Assembly: GCA_900548205.1 (NCBI GenBank)
Contig: URJS01000001.1
Span: 1 to 64,000, forward strand
Direction: 5' to 3'
Length of the DNA stretch: 64,000 nt
From: an uncultured Roseburia sp.
GTDB lineage: Bacteria; Bacillota; Clostridia; Lachnospirales; Lachnospiraceae
Part shown: piece by piece, positions 34,295-43,089 of the stretch
Numbering within the stretch: the first letter of the stretch is position 1
Layout: every line of letters starts with the position of its first letter
Notes under the pieces: generated by a model
Seen by the model: only the letters and a program-made list of their open reading frames with translations
Databases searched by the model: none
Told to the model about the DNA's origin: nothing
Made by a program: the position numbers and the translations under genes

Positions 34295-35167
34295 ATGTTT
34301 CAATCGTTGGAAGAATTATGCAGGATAGAGAGGGAGAGCGGCAAGCCGTTTTGGGAGATCGTGCAGGAGGATGACTGCAGAGAGAGCGGAATCAGTGCGG
34401 AGGAATCCTTTGACAGGATGCGCCGGATGTATGAGGCAATGCAGGAGGCGGACGAGCATTACGATGAGAATTTGAAATCTGCGAGTGGTCTTGTCGGAAC
34501 AGAGGGGAAGAAAATGAGGGATGCACGGCTGGCGGGAACGCTGCTGTGCGGGGATTTTATCGGTGAGGTGATGGAGAAGGCGCTGCGCACAAGTGAGTCC
34601 AACGCCTGTATGAAACGAATTGTGGCGGCGCCGACCGCCGGTTCCTGCGGCGTTGTGCCTGCTGTTTTTTTGAGCGTGCAGAAGAACCGGGGATTTTCCA
34701 CGGATGAGATGGTCAAGGCGCTCTATGTCGCGGCAGGGATAGGGGGCGTGATCGCAAACCGTGCGTTTCTTTCGGGGGCGGCAGGCGGCTGTCAGGCGGA
34801 GATCGGTTCGGCGTCTGCAATGGCGGCGGGCGGCGTTGTGGCTTTGCTGGGCGGGAGCGCTGCGGAGATTGCAAATGCGGCGGCGCTGGCGCTTAAAAAT
34901 CTGCTTGGGCTGGCGTGCGATCCGGTTGCCGGATTGGTGGAAGTGCCATGTGTAAAACGAAATGTGATGGGGGCGGTCAATGCGATGACGTCTGCGGATA
35001 TGACGATGGCGGGGATTTTCAGTAAGATTCCGCCGGATGAGGTCATTGATGCGATGCGCAGTGTGGGGCGCAGCATGGCGGAGGAGCTGCGGGAAACGGG
35101 AAAGGGCGGATTAGCGGTAACCCCGACCGGCATGGAAATTCATGAGAGACTGTCTCATTTGCTGTAG
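34295..35167 (+). CDS. sdaAA: L-serine ammonia-lyase, Fe-S type, alpha subunit
   Basis: Catalytic subunit carrying an oxygen-sensitive 4Fe-4S cluster. The 290-residue protein shows the conserved APTAGSCGVVPAV, GGCQAEIGSASAMAA and LACDPVAGLVEVPCVKRN segments; the cluster cysteines lie in these. GGAAAGGAAG precedes ATG 34295. A strong terminator follows. Split beta-alpha order is usual in Clostridia. Confidence 0.95.
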   Translation: MFQSLEELCRIERESGKPFWEIVQEDDCRESGISAEESFDRMRRMYEAMQEADEHYDENLKSASGLVGTEGKKMRDARLAGTLLCGDFIGEVMEKALRTSESNACMKRIVAAPTAGSCGVVPAVFLSVQKNRGFSTDEMVKALYVAAGIGGVIANRAFLSGAAGGCQAEIGSASAMAAGGVVALLGGSAAEIANAAALALKNLLGLACDPVAGLVEVPCVKRNVMGAVNAMTSADMTMAGIFSKIPPDEVIDAMRSVGRSMAEELRETGKGGLAVTPTGMEIHERLSHLL

Positions 35168-35194
35168 CGCTCGCAAGTGATAGGAAATTTATGT

Positions 35195-35227
35195 AACAAA
35201 AAAGGACCGGTAGGTCCTTTTTTGTTG
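35195..35227. terminator. Bidirectional terminator between sdaAA and the CoA-transferase gene
   Basis: AACAAAAAAGGACC and GGTCCTTTTTTGTT arms with a four-base loop between convergent genes. Confidence 0.9.
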
Positions 35228-35232
35228 CTTTA

Positions 35233-36573
35233 TTATTTGTTGGAGCGTCTCCAAATGTTCATTTTTTCTGCTTCTGCGATCAGCTCGTCGCGGAAATCAG
35301 GATGAGCGATAGAGATCAACGCTTCTGCCTTCTGCCACGTTGAGAGACCCTTTAAGTTGACTTTGCCGTGTTCGGTAACGACATAGTGAATATTTGCTCT
35401 TGTGTCGGTAACGATAGATCCGCCGGCAAGTGTCGGGCGAATACGGGATTTTAAGTTACCATCTTTATCCTTAAAGGTAGAGGATAAGCAGATAAAGCTC
35501 TTACCGCCGTTGGAGAGGTAAGCTCCCAGTACGAAGTCGAGCTGTCCGCCTGCACCGCTGATATGCTTTACTCCTGCAGACTCTGCATTGACCTGTCCGA
35601 ATAGATCAATGTCAACGGCATTGTTGATGGAGATAAAGTTATCAAGTGAGGAAATGGAACGAATATCGTTCGTGTAATCGACCGGAGCGCTCATAAGCTC
35701 GGGATTCTCGTCCATATAGTCGTACATCTTTTTCGTTCCGGCGCCGAACGCATAGGTCTGGCGGTAACGGTCAATGTTTTTCTTGGAGCCGTTGATCTTT
35801 CCTGCTCTTGCAATATCAACAAATGCATCCACATACATCTCGGTATGTACGCCGAGGTCCTTTAAGTCAGACTCTGCGATCAGAGAGCCGACTGCGTTTG
35901 GCATACCGCCGATGCCAAGCTGTAAGCTTGCGCCGTTTGGAATCTCCTCAACGATCAGTTTTGCGACTGCCTTGTCGACGTCGGTAGCTGCGCCGCCTCC
36001 GCCCATCTCGCTGATCGGCGGATTCTCACCCTCAACGATATAGGTAACGTCCGAGATATGTACGCCGCATTCTGTTCCGCCGAGACAGCGCGGCATGTTT
36101 TCGTTGACCTCAACGATGATGTGCTTTGCTCTCTCACACATTGCACCAAGATGGGATGCGTTTGGACCGAAATTAAAATATCCGTGTGAATCCATCGGGG
36201 CAACCTGGAACATTGCAACGTCATCCGGGCAATCCAGATCGCGGTAATAGCGCGGCAGCTCAGAATAACGGATCGGTGCGTAGTAAGCGCATCCTCTTGA
36301 GATCAGCTTGCGCTCAAGACCCGACATATGCCAAGAGTTCCAGCAAAAATGCTCTCCGGCGTCCTCGCGTGCAAAAACAGCGAGCGGCTTTAAAAGGATA
36401 CCGCCGCGCAGCTTTACGTCATGCAGCTCATCGGTACGCTTTGCCAATGCCTTATCCAGTGTATCTACGATATTCGTGCACCAGCCGTAGTCTACCCAGT
36501 CGCCGGACTGAATCAGCTTTACCGCCTCATCGGCAGACACAAGCTTTTGTTTGTATTCCTGTAAAAAATCCAT
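35233..36573 (-). CDS. but: Butyryl-CoA:acetate CoA-transferase (or close acyl-CoA:acetate transferase)
   Basis: Final step of butyrate formation: moves CoA from butyryl-CoA to acetate. The 446-residue protein belongs to the acetyl-CoA hydrolase/transferase family. It carries the two segments used as diagnostic sites for gut butyrate producers: EHFCWNSWHM (about 76-85; Thr is more common where Cys is) and the glutamate-bearing HTEMYVDAFVDIARAG. Glycine-rich GIGGMPNAV and GAGGQLDF loops are intact. 4-hydroxybutyrate or propionate specificity cannot be excluded. AAAGGAGGG precedes the ATG. Confidence 0.88.
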   Translation of the reverse strand: MDFLQEYKQKLVSADEAVKLIQSGDWVDYGWCTNIVDTLDKALAKRTDELHDVKLRGGILLKPLAVFAREDAGEHFCWNSWHMSGLERKLISRGCAYYAPIRYSELPRYYRDLDCPDDVAMFQVAPMDSHGYFNFGPNASHLGAMCERAKHIIVEVNENMPRCLGGTECGVHISDVTYIVEGENPPISEMGGGGAATDVDKAVAKLIVEEIPNGASLQLGIGGMPNAVGSLIAESDLKDLGVHTEMYVDAFVDIARAGKINGSKKNIDRYRQTYAFGAGTKKMYDYMDENPELMSAPVDYTNDIRSISSLDNFISINNAVDIDLFGQVNAESAGVKHISGAGGQLDFVLGAYLSNGGKSFICLSSTFKDKDGNLKSRIRPTLAGGSIVTDTRANIHYVVTEHGKVNLKGLSTWQKAEALISIAHPDFRDELIAEAEKMNIWRRSNK

Positions 36574-36623
36574 GAAAAACCCTCCTTTGGTAAAAACATC
36601 ATAAAGAAACTCTTTATGGTGCT

Positions 36624-36652
36624 ATCGTATCATGTTATGGATAATTTTACAA
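36624..36652 (-). promoter_or_regulatory. Promoter of the CoA-transferase gene
   Basis: On the minus strand TTGTAA (36652-36647), a 17-base spacer and TACGAT (36629-36624). A small hairpin CATAAAGA/TCTTTATG (36600-36618) lies in the leader. Confidence 0.55.
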
Positions 36653-36654
36653 GT

Positions 36655-37725
36655 CTATAGTTCTTCCGGGAGAGCCCAATTCCGGGATGCGTTCCGGTAC
36701 TGCTCCAGCTGCTGTTCGTATTGCGAGATCAAAACCGGATCGGAAGGAAGCTTTGCCTTTTCATCGGCGATCAACAGCTCATAGCATTCTGTCAGACCAA
36801 GCAGGGGAAGGTCGCCTCCGGTATGAATATCAAGAATGCTTTCCGTCTCGTAAGCGGCGTTGTAAAACCAGAGGACCGCCTCTGCATAATCGCGTTCGGC
36901 GAGAAAGTAGGTGCCGAGCTCATAGCAGATTTCCGAGCATGGGGTTGTCAGCATATCCTTCATGGTCAGCTTGAAAAATTCATTTTTATTTCCCTCGAGA
37001 CGGTATATGTGTGCCAGAATGCAGGACGCCTCCTTGCGGGCGTCGTCCGTGGTATCCTTTTCAAGAATTGCCTCAAAAACAGGCTTCGCGTTGAGAAAAT
37101 CCTTGGTATCGCCTGTTTTTAACAGCTCCTTTGCATACATACTGCGGATTTTGGGAGAAAATTGTCCGTCGTGCTCAAATGCTTTGACAAAAATAGAAAA
37201 ATCACGCTTGCTGTGCAGTGACTGTGGCTTGTGGAGAATCTCAACATCACTGTCAAAGATAACCGGCTGTAAGCGGACTGTCTCATGGATTGGGTCGATC
37301 CATGTAAAGGTGCGCAGACGGCGAAACAGCTTGGGGCGGTATTCTTTTTGCGAGTTGAGAACGGTGTTAAATTCGGAGCAGTTTACATATTTCATCTGTA
37401 CGATCTCGATTTCCGGCAGCAGTGCGCGTTTTAGCCGCAGAAAACGCGTATGGTTTTCCTCATCCAGCAGCTCGTCTGCATCTGCGGCATAAATATATTC
37501 CATCGTAGCTTTGGAAAAGGAAAAGTTCCGCGCGGCGGAAAAATCATTTGTCCAGTGGTAGTCGTAGATTTTGGAAGTGTAGTCTGCCGCGATTTCCCTT
37601 GTGCGGTCGGTGGAGCCTGTATCGACGATGATGATTTCGTCCATAAGGTCTGCAATGCTGTCAAGACAGCGTTTGAGTACGGCTTCTTCATTTTTTACAA
37701 TCATACATAAGCTGATGCTTGCCAT
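36655..37725 (-). CDS. Family 2 glycosyltransferase with TPR-like tail
   Basis: A 356-residue GT2 protein. Start MASISLCMIVKNEEAVLKRC, then DEIIIVDTGSTDRT and YIYAADADELLDEEN (the DxD-like metal site), all in the first 110 residues; the remaining residues are helical and TPR-like (YAKELLKTGD, CYELGTYFLAERDYAEAVLW). This is the SunS-like class, which may glycosylate peptides or make surface glycan. The long open frame upstream to 38061 is not coding: GGAGG lies right before ATG 37725, and a promoter for the opposite gene lies in the extension. Confidence 0.88.
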   Translation of the reverse strand: MASISLCMIVKNEEAVLKRCLDSIADLMDEIIIVDTGSTDRTREIAADYTSKIYDYHWTNDFSAARNFSFSKATMEYIYAADADELLDEENHTRFLRLKRALLPEIEIVQMKYVNCSEFNTVLNSQKEYRPKLFRRLRTFTWIDPIHETVRLQPVIFDSDVEILHKPQSLHSKRDFSIFVKAFEHDGQFSPKIRSMYAKELLKTGDTKDFLNAKPVFEAILEKDTTDDARKEASCILAHIYRLEGNKNEFFKLTMKDMLTTPCSEICYELGTYFLAERDYAEAVLWFYNAAYETESILDIHTGGDLPLLGLTECYELLIADEKAKLPSDPVLISQYEQQLEQYRNASRNWALPEEL

Positions 37726-37867
37726 AAAAGTCCTCCATTCCGAAACAATCTGGTGCAGATACATTGCCCGCTGCAAGGCACCTGCCAAAACAAAGTATCT
37801 GCTTTTATTATACAGCAGTGCAGCGGCAAGGGCAAATGGAGAAATGCAGGGATTTGGAAAGCGGAAG

Positions 37868-37896
37868 TGGAAAGAAAAAAGCGGTTGTGTTACAAT
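37868..37896 (+). promoter_or_regulatory. Promoter of the rRNA methyltransferase gene
   Basis: TGGAAA (37868-37873), a 17-base spacer and TACAAT (37891-37896), 34 bases before the ATG. Confidence 0.6.
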
Positions 37897-37929
37897 GGGA
37901 GCAGTCAGAGAAAGAGAGAAGTAGTTGGC

Positions 37930-39204
37930 ATGGAACAGAAAAAACGTAATAAAAAGAATGACAGACAGGGGAAAGAGCGGGCTTCGGCAAATAGCAGCGG
38001 CTGTCCGTATGCGAAAAAATGCGGCGGCTGCAGCTATCAGGGCGTCTCCTATGAAAAGCAATTAAAGGAAAAGCAGCGGCTGGTGCAGAAGTATGTGGGC
38101 GGCTTTTGTAAGGTAAAGCCGATCATCGGGATGGAGCAGCCGTATCATTATCGCAATAAGGTGCATGCCGCGTTTGATATTGCAAAGGGCGGCACGATCA
38201 TTTCCGGCGTGTATCGGGCGGGAACACATGAGGTTGTTAATATTGATGCGTGTCAGATTGAGGATGAAATTTCCGGCGCGATCATCCGCGACATCAGGGG
38301 TTTGCTGCGCTCATTTAAGATTAAGACGTACGATGAGGATACGGGCTATGGTCTGCTGCGCCATGTGCTGGTGCGCCGCGGCTTTCGCAGCGGGGAGGTG
38401 ATGGTCGTGCTGGTGCTCGGTTCTCCGATCCTGCCATCGAAAAATAATTTTGTGAAGGCGCTGCGTGGGCTTCACCCGGAAATCAGTACCGTTGTTTTGA
38501 ATGTGAATGATAAGAAAACAAGTATGGTGCTTGGCGAGCGTGAGACTTTGATCTATGGAAAGGGATATATTGAGGACACGCTGTGCGGCTGTACGTTCCG
38601 AATCTCGCCCAAGTCCTTTTATCAGGTGAATCCCGTTCAGACGGAGGCGCTTTATCAAAAGGCGGTCGCCTATGCCGGGCTGACAGGAAAAGAAACTGTC
38701 ATAGATGCCTATTGCGGAATCGGGACGATCGGGCTGATCGCTGCAGGGCATGCAGGACAAGTCATTGGTGTGGAGCTGAATAAGGACGCTGTGCGGGATG
38801 CGGTGATCAATGCAAAGAGAAATCAGATAAAAAATGTGCAGTTTTATCAGGCGGACGCCGGGAAGTTTATGCTTGAGATGGCAGGACAGTTCTCTGCGGC
38901 AGGTGGGCGTGGGAAGGCTGCGGTGGACGTTGTGTTTATGGACCCGCCGCGCGCCGGAAGCGATGAGGCATTTTTGTCCTCTGCCGTAAGACTTGCGCCC
39001 AAGCGCGTCGTGTATGTCTCCTGTAACCCACAGACGCTTGGGAGGGATTTGAAATATCTTACGGCACATGGGTATAAGGCGGTGGAGTGCACGCCGGTCG
39101 ATATGTTTCCGTGGACGGGACATGTGGAAACGGTATGTTTATTGTCCAAACTTAACACGAAGCAGCATATAGAAGTTGAAGCGAAAATGGATGAGTTGCT
39201 TTGA
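37930..39204 (+). CDS. rlmD: 23S rRNA (uracil-5-)-methyltransferase, RumA/RlmD-like
   Basis: SAM-dependent RNA m5U methyltransferase. The 424-residue protein has an N-terminal 4Fe-4S motif (CPYAKKCGGC plus a later Cys) with no TRAM domain before it, a Rossmann domain with VIDAYCGIGTIGLIAAGHA, DPPRAGSDEAF, and the catalytic-Cys motif YVSCNPQTLGRDL. ATG 37930 is used because the longer frame precedes the promoter. The stop at 39202-39204 arises just after HIEVEAKMDELL; the sequence after it codes for a further module in shifted frames (see next entry). Confidence 0.92.
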   Translation: MEQKKRNKKNDRQGKERASANSSGCPYAKKCGGCSYQGVSYEKQLKEKQRLVQKYVGGFCKVKPIIGMEQPYHYRNKVHAAFDIAKGGTIISGVYRAGTHEVVNIDACQIEDEISGAIIRDIRGLLRSFKIKTYDEDTGYGLLRHVLVRRGFRSGEVMVVLVLGSPILPSKNNFVKALRGLHPEISTVVLNVNDKKTSMVLGERETLIYGKGYIEDTLCGCTFRISPKSFYQVNPVQTEALYQKAVAYAGLTGKETVIDAYCGIGTIGLIAAGHAGQVIGVELNKDAVRDAVINAKRNQIKNVQFYQADAGKFMLEMAGQFSAAGGRGKAAVDVVFMDPPRAGSDEAFLSSAVRLAPKRVVYVSCNPQTLGRDLKYLTAHGYKAVECTPVDMFPWTGHVETVCLLSKLNTKQHIEVEAKMDELL

Positions 39205-39430
39205 CTTCTACGGAGAGTAAGGCTGCTTATCAGAAATTTAAGGACTATGTGTTGGAGCATAGCGGAAGGAAAGTCAGCAGCCTATATATTGCTCAGGTAA
39301 ACAGAAATGTGGTATCATCGAGCGTGGCAGCTATAATAAGCGAAAATCTGAAGATGCAAAGCAGCTGCAGTGCCCGCCCGAAAAGGAAAGAGCAATCCGA
39401 GAAGCATTGGAATATTTTGGGATCATCTAA
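39205..39430 (+). pseudogene. Frameshifted C-terminal module of the rRNA methyltransferase
   Basis: Directly after the stop, frame 39207 reads LTSTESKAAYQKFKDYVLEH and KVSSLYIAQV, then a one-base slip restores CGIIERGSYNKRKSEDAK and CPPEKERAIREALEYFGII with TAA at 39428-39430. I recall this YIAQVKxKxGIIERxxYNKPKSE...CPPEKExAIxxAL module as a C-terminal extension on related clostridial methyltransferases. Two single-base losses, near 39201 and near 39298, explain both breaks. From memory of the family, not checked. Confidence 0.55.
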
Positions 39431-39565
39431 CATTCTGCATTTTGGAAGGTTTTCTGGATAGATTGGTTTATTGCGAGTTTAATATTGATACCACCTGTGT
39501 CGAGTTGAAATTTTCTATGGAACTCAACGCCGAATTTGAAAAGCTATCTTTCTGTGAATGTATTT

Positions 39566-40093
39566 TTAACAACCATCATTCATGACCTGTTGGTGCAAAA
39601 ATTCGTTAAATGAATGATATTCCTCTGGAGTAATCTGACGAGGGCAGGACATGACCATCAAATTATGTCCATGATTTTTCAAATGGTATGGCGGATGAAT
39701 ATGGGAATACGAATTTTCCATGAAACCACATCGTTCATAAAACCCCTTCCTTCGTATAGAAATTTCATCCACTGGCGGATCGATTTCAAGAATGATCGTT
39801 TTCTCTTGATTTTTTAAGTCATCGAGTATTTTTTGTCCGTATCGGTGGTTGCGTAATTCTGGAAGAATACAAAAATGTTCCACATAAATAAAATGTACGG
39901 TTTCCCAATATAGTACCAAACCAACAAAGCAATTTTTGTCATATACCAGGTTGAAATGGTATGCCGGATTATTTAAAATGTTTGTCTGTGAAAGAGCTTC
40001 CCGTTGTTCGTGCTCTGGAAAGCTGGTTCTATATAGTTTCATCGCTGTAGTAAACATACAATGTGAAGTGTCTGTAATTCGATCAAAAATCAT
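39566..40093 (-). CDS. GNAT-family N-acetyltransferase
   Basis: A 175-residue acyltransferase. The central strand FIYVEHFCILPELRNHRYGQ with the following ILDDLK helix is motif A that binds acetyl-CoA, and FYERCGFMENSYSH is motif B. Substrate unknown. GGAGGTG lies before the ATG with a rather long gap of about eleven bases. Together with the following minus-strand genes it is AT-richer than the core genome to the left, marking the start of the accessory region. Confidence 0.85.
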   Translation of the reverse strand: MIFDRITDTSHCMFTTAMKLYRTSFPEHEQREALSQTNILNNPAYHFNLVYDKNCFVGLVLYWETVHFIYVEHFCILPELRNHRYGQKILDDLKNQEKTIILEIDPPVDEISIRRKGFYERCGFMENSYSHIHPPYHLKNHGHNLMVMSCPRQITPEEYHSFNEFLHQQVMNDGC

Positions 40094-40149
40094 TTTTAAA
40101 AATGCACCTCCGCTTATGGTTATTTTGAGTGGGTAAAATGATGATCATT

Positions 40150-40842
40150 TTATGTCACATCCCTCCAAGAGAGTGAAATATCATCTAAATAATAGGAGCT
40201 GGTTGCTTCAAAACCAGAGTCTGTACCAATAATTAACCAGACACATCCAGCTTTATCTGCCTTTGCCCGTACAGAAAATTCAAACTGCTTCCATTCATAT
40301 TGACCAGGATGTAACGCTTCTTCTTTTTCGATATTCCCCAAAAGAAGCATATCCTGTCCGCCTACACCTTGATTTCCTTTATCAAGATTCAGTAAGAATT
40401 GATTTTGTCCATTGTCAATGCATTGGGGCTTCGTTGATGTAACACCGCCTTTAACAAAAACAGAGGAGCCCGGTGAGCCTCCTACTCCGATCATACCACC
40501 TTCTACATTGGTGGCAAGTCGAAAATTTACCTGAAACTCATAAATATGTCCCGCTGTAAAACCAGAAAATTCTTTAAAATAACCCATAAATAAATCATCG
40601 CTGTGATTATTGCCGGAGAGGAAAAGCCCCTTGCCATCTTTGGTCGGGAGTACAGTCCATTCATGCTTGAGCTCGTAGAATTGATCCACATCCTCTCCCA
40701 TGGGATAATCAGCAAAAATTGCTGTAAAGCCATGATCATCGGTTTCAAAGTCAAAATTTTGTGTTCCTGTAGTGGGTGGCGCTGTACAACCGGTAAGAGC
40801 AACTGTTAAAAGAATTACAATTTGTTTTTTGATATTGAACAT
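40150..40842 (-). CDS. Lipoprotein of unknown function in the ECF sigma operon
   Basis: A 230-residue exported lipoprotein: MFNIKKQIVILLTVALTGC gives a signal peptide with lipobox LTGC (Cys at residue 19). The rest is predicted beta-rich, with a jelly-roll, carbohydrate-binding-module look (NFDFETDDHGF, FQVNFRLATNVEGG, YYLDDISLSW ending). ATG 40842 has CGGAGA upstream. It follows the anti-sigma gene after 23 bases and is likely the effector or sensor of that system. Confidence 0.7.
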   Translation of the reverse strand: MFNIKKQIVILLTVALTGCTAPPTTGTQNFDFETDDHGFTAIFADYPMGEDVDQFYELKHEWTVLPTKDGKGLFLSGNNHSDDLFMGYFKEFSGFTAGHIYEFQVNFRLATNVEGGMIGVGGSPGSSVFVKGGVTSTKPQCIDNGQNQFLLNLDKGNQGVGGQDMLLLGNIEKEEALHPGQYEWKQFEFSVRAKADKAGCVWLIIGTDSGFEATSSYYLDDISLSWRDVT

Positions 40843-40865
40843 TGAAAATCTCCGTTTCTTATTCT

Positions 40866-41507
40866 CTATGGAATAAGTTCTTTTATAATTGAAATAACCT
40901 CTTTCTGTTCCAATCCTTCTGCCGATAGCTGGATCTGGGTACCGTTTTGTTCCCATTGAGCTCCTAATAACAGATATCCGGGAACAGAAGTATCTTGGAC
41001 GAATGCTACAGGGATTCCATGGATTCGGGAAAATTTTACGGAGTCTTCTACTGGAATCGCAGAAGAAACTCTGGATAAGGTTAAATTAATCGATTGTGTG
41101 CCATCTGTACTTTCATAGCGTATCAGATTACGATCAAAAATAACTGTACCTTCAGAATCCGTATATATTTGAGCATAAGACTCTTTTTGATGGAAGGTGC
41201 CGGATATTGTTTCAGGCAGAGTTAATTCATAATACTCTGTCAGTGCCTCGTCAGTCAATAGGTGTGATAAACTATTCTCAGGAATCGAGGCTTTTGCAAC
41301 AAAATTAGTCGTTCCTTCATTCCAGGTAACAAATATACCAAAAGTATGGATGAAGGCCCCCCCTAAAATCAGACAAAAACATGCGGCAGCCGCTGCAGTC
41401 CATGATAGGATGGATGAGCGTTTTGATTTTGCTGTCTCTTGATTGGCAGCGAGGATCAAGTCATCATCAATTTGTCCGACAATCTGGTAGAGTTCCTTTG
41501 CATTCAT
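40866..41507 (-). CDS. Membrane anti-sigma-like protein
   Basis: A 213-residue protein: a cytoplasmic N-terminus of about 35 residues, one helix (about 36-56) and an extracellular beta-rich domain resembling DUF4367-type sensors. Its ATG overlaps the stop of the sigma gene by four bases, the usual coupling of an ECF sigma factor and its membrane antagonist. No zinc-binding HxxxCxxC anti-sigma motif is present. Role inferred from position and topology. Confidence 0.75.
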   Translation of the reverse strand: MNAKELYQIVGQIDDDLILAANQETAKSKRSSILSWTAAAAACFCLILGGAFIHTFGIFVTWNEGTTNFVAKASIPENSLSHLLTDEALTEYYELTLPETISGTFHQKESYAQIYTDSEGTVIFDRNLIRYESTDGTQSINLTLSRVSSAIPVEDSVKFSRIHGIPVAFVQDTSVPGYLLLGAQWEQNGTQIQLSAEGLEQKEVISIIKELIP

Positions 41508-42061
41508 AGATAATATCCCTCCTCTTTCAGATAACCTTTCAACTTATTGCGTATACGAAAAAGCTGAGATTTGACTTTGCTCTCTCGGAGATTATATCGA
41601 ACGGCAATTTGTTGAATGGAATCGGAATACCAGTAACGGCGTACGAAAAGATGTTGATCATCTTCGTTTTGTTTGCGCAGAAAGGTTGAAATCGCAGCAG
41701 CTAATTCAGCAGCTTCATATCTTTCTTCTACTGAGTCTGGTGCAGATAAGATTTCTTCCAGCTCTGAAAGCTGAAGCGTAAAATCAGAGCTGCGTTTTTG
41801 TGCCTTTAAGTAGTCGTAGCGATTGAGCGCCAGACAGCGTGAAATACGCCCAAGGTAAGGCAAGAGCTTGTTGGGTTTGTCTGGCGGAAGCTGATTCCAT
41901 GCAGATAGATAGGTTTCGTTCACACATTCCTCTGCATCCTCATGGATATGCAGTATATTAAAAGCAATTTGAAGCAGACATCTGCCATATTTTTGCGCTG
42001 TTAAGAGAATGGCTTCCTCCGAGCGTTGCCAGTATAGCGCTACGATCTCAAAATCTGTCAT
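41504..42061 (-). CDS. ECF-type RNA polymerase sigma factor
   Basis: A 185-residue sigma-70-family factor. Region 2 is at about residues 10-80 (HIHEDAEECVNETYLSAWNQ), and region 4 at about 125-180 (SIQQIAVRYNLRESKVKSQLFRIRNKL). AAGGAG precedes the ATG. It is the first gene of a three-gene operon with the antagonist and a lipoprotein, and an ECF-like promoter lies in front of it. Confidence 0.9.
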   Translation of the reverse strand: MTDFEIVALYWQRSEEAILLTAQKYGRCLLQIAFNILHIHEDAEECVNETYLSAWNQLPPDKPNKLLPYLGRISRCLALNRYDYLKAQKRSSDFTLQLSELEEILSAPDSVEERYEAAELAAAISTFLRKQNEDDQHLFVRRYWYSDSIQQIAVRYNLRESKVKSQLFRIRNKLKGYLKEEGYYL

Positions 42062-42089
42062 AGTATGTCTCCTTGTAATACGGAACTAT

Positions 42090-42117
42090 ATATCCGAAAT
42101 TCCAGACATACAGTTCC
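42090..42117 (-). promoter_or_regulatory. Candidate ECF-dependent promoter of the sigma operon
   Basis: On the minus strand GGAACT (42117-42112), a 16-base spacer and GGATAT (42095-42090). GGAAC is the typical ECF -35. The -35 also pairs with AGTTCCG further down (plus-strand arms 42081-42087 and 42112-42118), a 7-base inverted repeat around the promoter. Confidence 0.5.
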
Positions 42118-42124
42118 GCATTTC

Positions 42125-42697
42125 TTATAGCGTGGTAATAAGTACATAATTAGCAAGAATTTCATTGCCCGTTGGATCTTCCGCATACCCTTGGATATAG
42201 TCTCCGGCAGCAACTTCTGAAAAGCTGCCATCAGGGGTAGTAATGACGGTCTCAGAAGTGATTATAATAATTTTACCATTTTCTAAAACTACTTTTTCAT
42301 TTTCAACGGCAGATACACGTCCCTCAAAATTCATGGCTATTTTTTCTCCAACAGGTGCAGTATTGGTCCATATCTTGTTTGCAGTGATAACATCAAGGTC
42401 TGTATTATCCTCCGTGTAGCCTTGAATGTAGTTTCCGATGGATATTTCGCTGCTGATCGTATTGCCGCTGTCAGGGTCAGAGGTAAATTCTGTTTGATCT
42501 GTGATCATGATAACCTTGCCATTATCTAATGTAATAGAGTCATCCTCTACAGTAGTTACAACGCCCTCAAAACTTATTACTGGTTTTTGTGACGCAGCAT
42601 CGGCGTTTGATCCGTTTGTTTCCTTTTCAGCGCAGCCTGACAAAGGAGCCATGACAAGAATAGCAGAAAGTCCTAATACATAAATCATGTTTTTCAT
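42125..42697 (-). CDS. Lipoprotein with two tandem beta repeats
   Basis: A 190-residue lipoprotein; lipobox LSGC with Cys at residue 22. The mature part has two homologous units: FEGVVTTVEDDSITLDNGKV...GNYIQGYTED and FEGRVSAVENEKVVLENGKI...GDYIQGYAED. They resemble small OB-like, DUF5666-type repeats. ACGGAGG precedes the ATG. It lies just upstream of the ECF operon in the same direction, separated by the candidate ECF promoter. Function unknown. Confidence 0.75.
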   Translation of the reverse strand: MKNMIYVLGLSAILVMAPLSGCAEKETNGSNADAASQKPVISFEGVVTTVEDDSITLDNGKVIMITDQTEFTSDPDSGNTISSEISIGNYIQGYTEDNTDLDVITANKIWTNTAPVGEKIAMNFEGRVSAVENEKVVLENGKIIIITSETVITTPDGSFSEVAAGDYIQGYAEDPTGNEILANYVLITTL

Positions 42698-42754
42698 TAA
42701 TTGATTCCTCCGTATGAAAAAGATAGGGAAATTTTTCCCTTCACTTAAATAAGT

Positions 42755-43089
42755 AAGAAATCAAACGCGTTGGTTGCATGAATAAAGAAAAAATGTATTG
42801 CTGTTCTGATCAGTGTATGCTCCATGTCATCTGTAAAACCATAGCGGTACGGCAGATAGGTTTGTTCTCATTCGGAGATTTGCCCCAAAGCGTCATACAG
42901 CTCATGCAACATTTCCTGCTCGATATAGATCTGCTCCGGTGATTTGATGGTTGGATTAGCAATAGCTTCAATCCGCAGCATTCGCTTCTCGCCGTGAGCG
43001 ACTTCATCCAGACGGATTTTTTGATAAGTAAGCCCATCCTTAATGTCGGTCGTTCTCTGTTTAAATTCGGGTGTGTAAGTTTGTGGCAT
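42755..43089 (-). pseudogene. Decayed sigma-like mobile-element gene
   Basis: Frame 43089 to 42868 reads MPQTYTPEFKQ, then GLTYQKIRLDEVAHGEKRML and LHELYDALGQISE, stops at TGA (42868-42870), and continues in the same frame as EQTYLPYRYGFTDDMEH before degrading. The second part resembles short sigma-70 region-4-like proteins of clostridial mobile elements; the TGA would come from CGA. The first eleven residues look like the start of an IS3-type transposase OrfA, suggesting a junction. Family match from memory. Confidence 0.45.

Noticed and set aside
37726..38061. 112-residue N-terminal extension of the glycosyltransferase
   Set aside because: GGAGG precedes the inner ATG, and the extension covers the promoter and start of the opposite rRNA methyltransferase gene.
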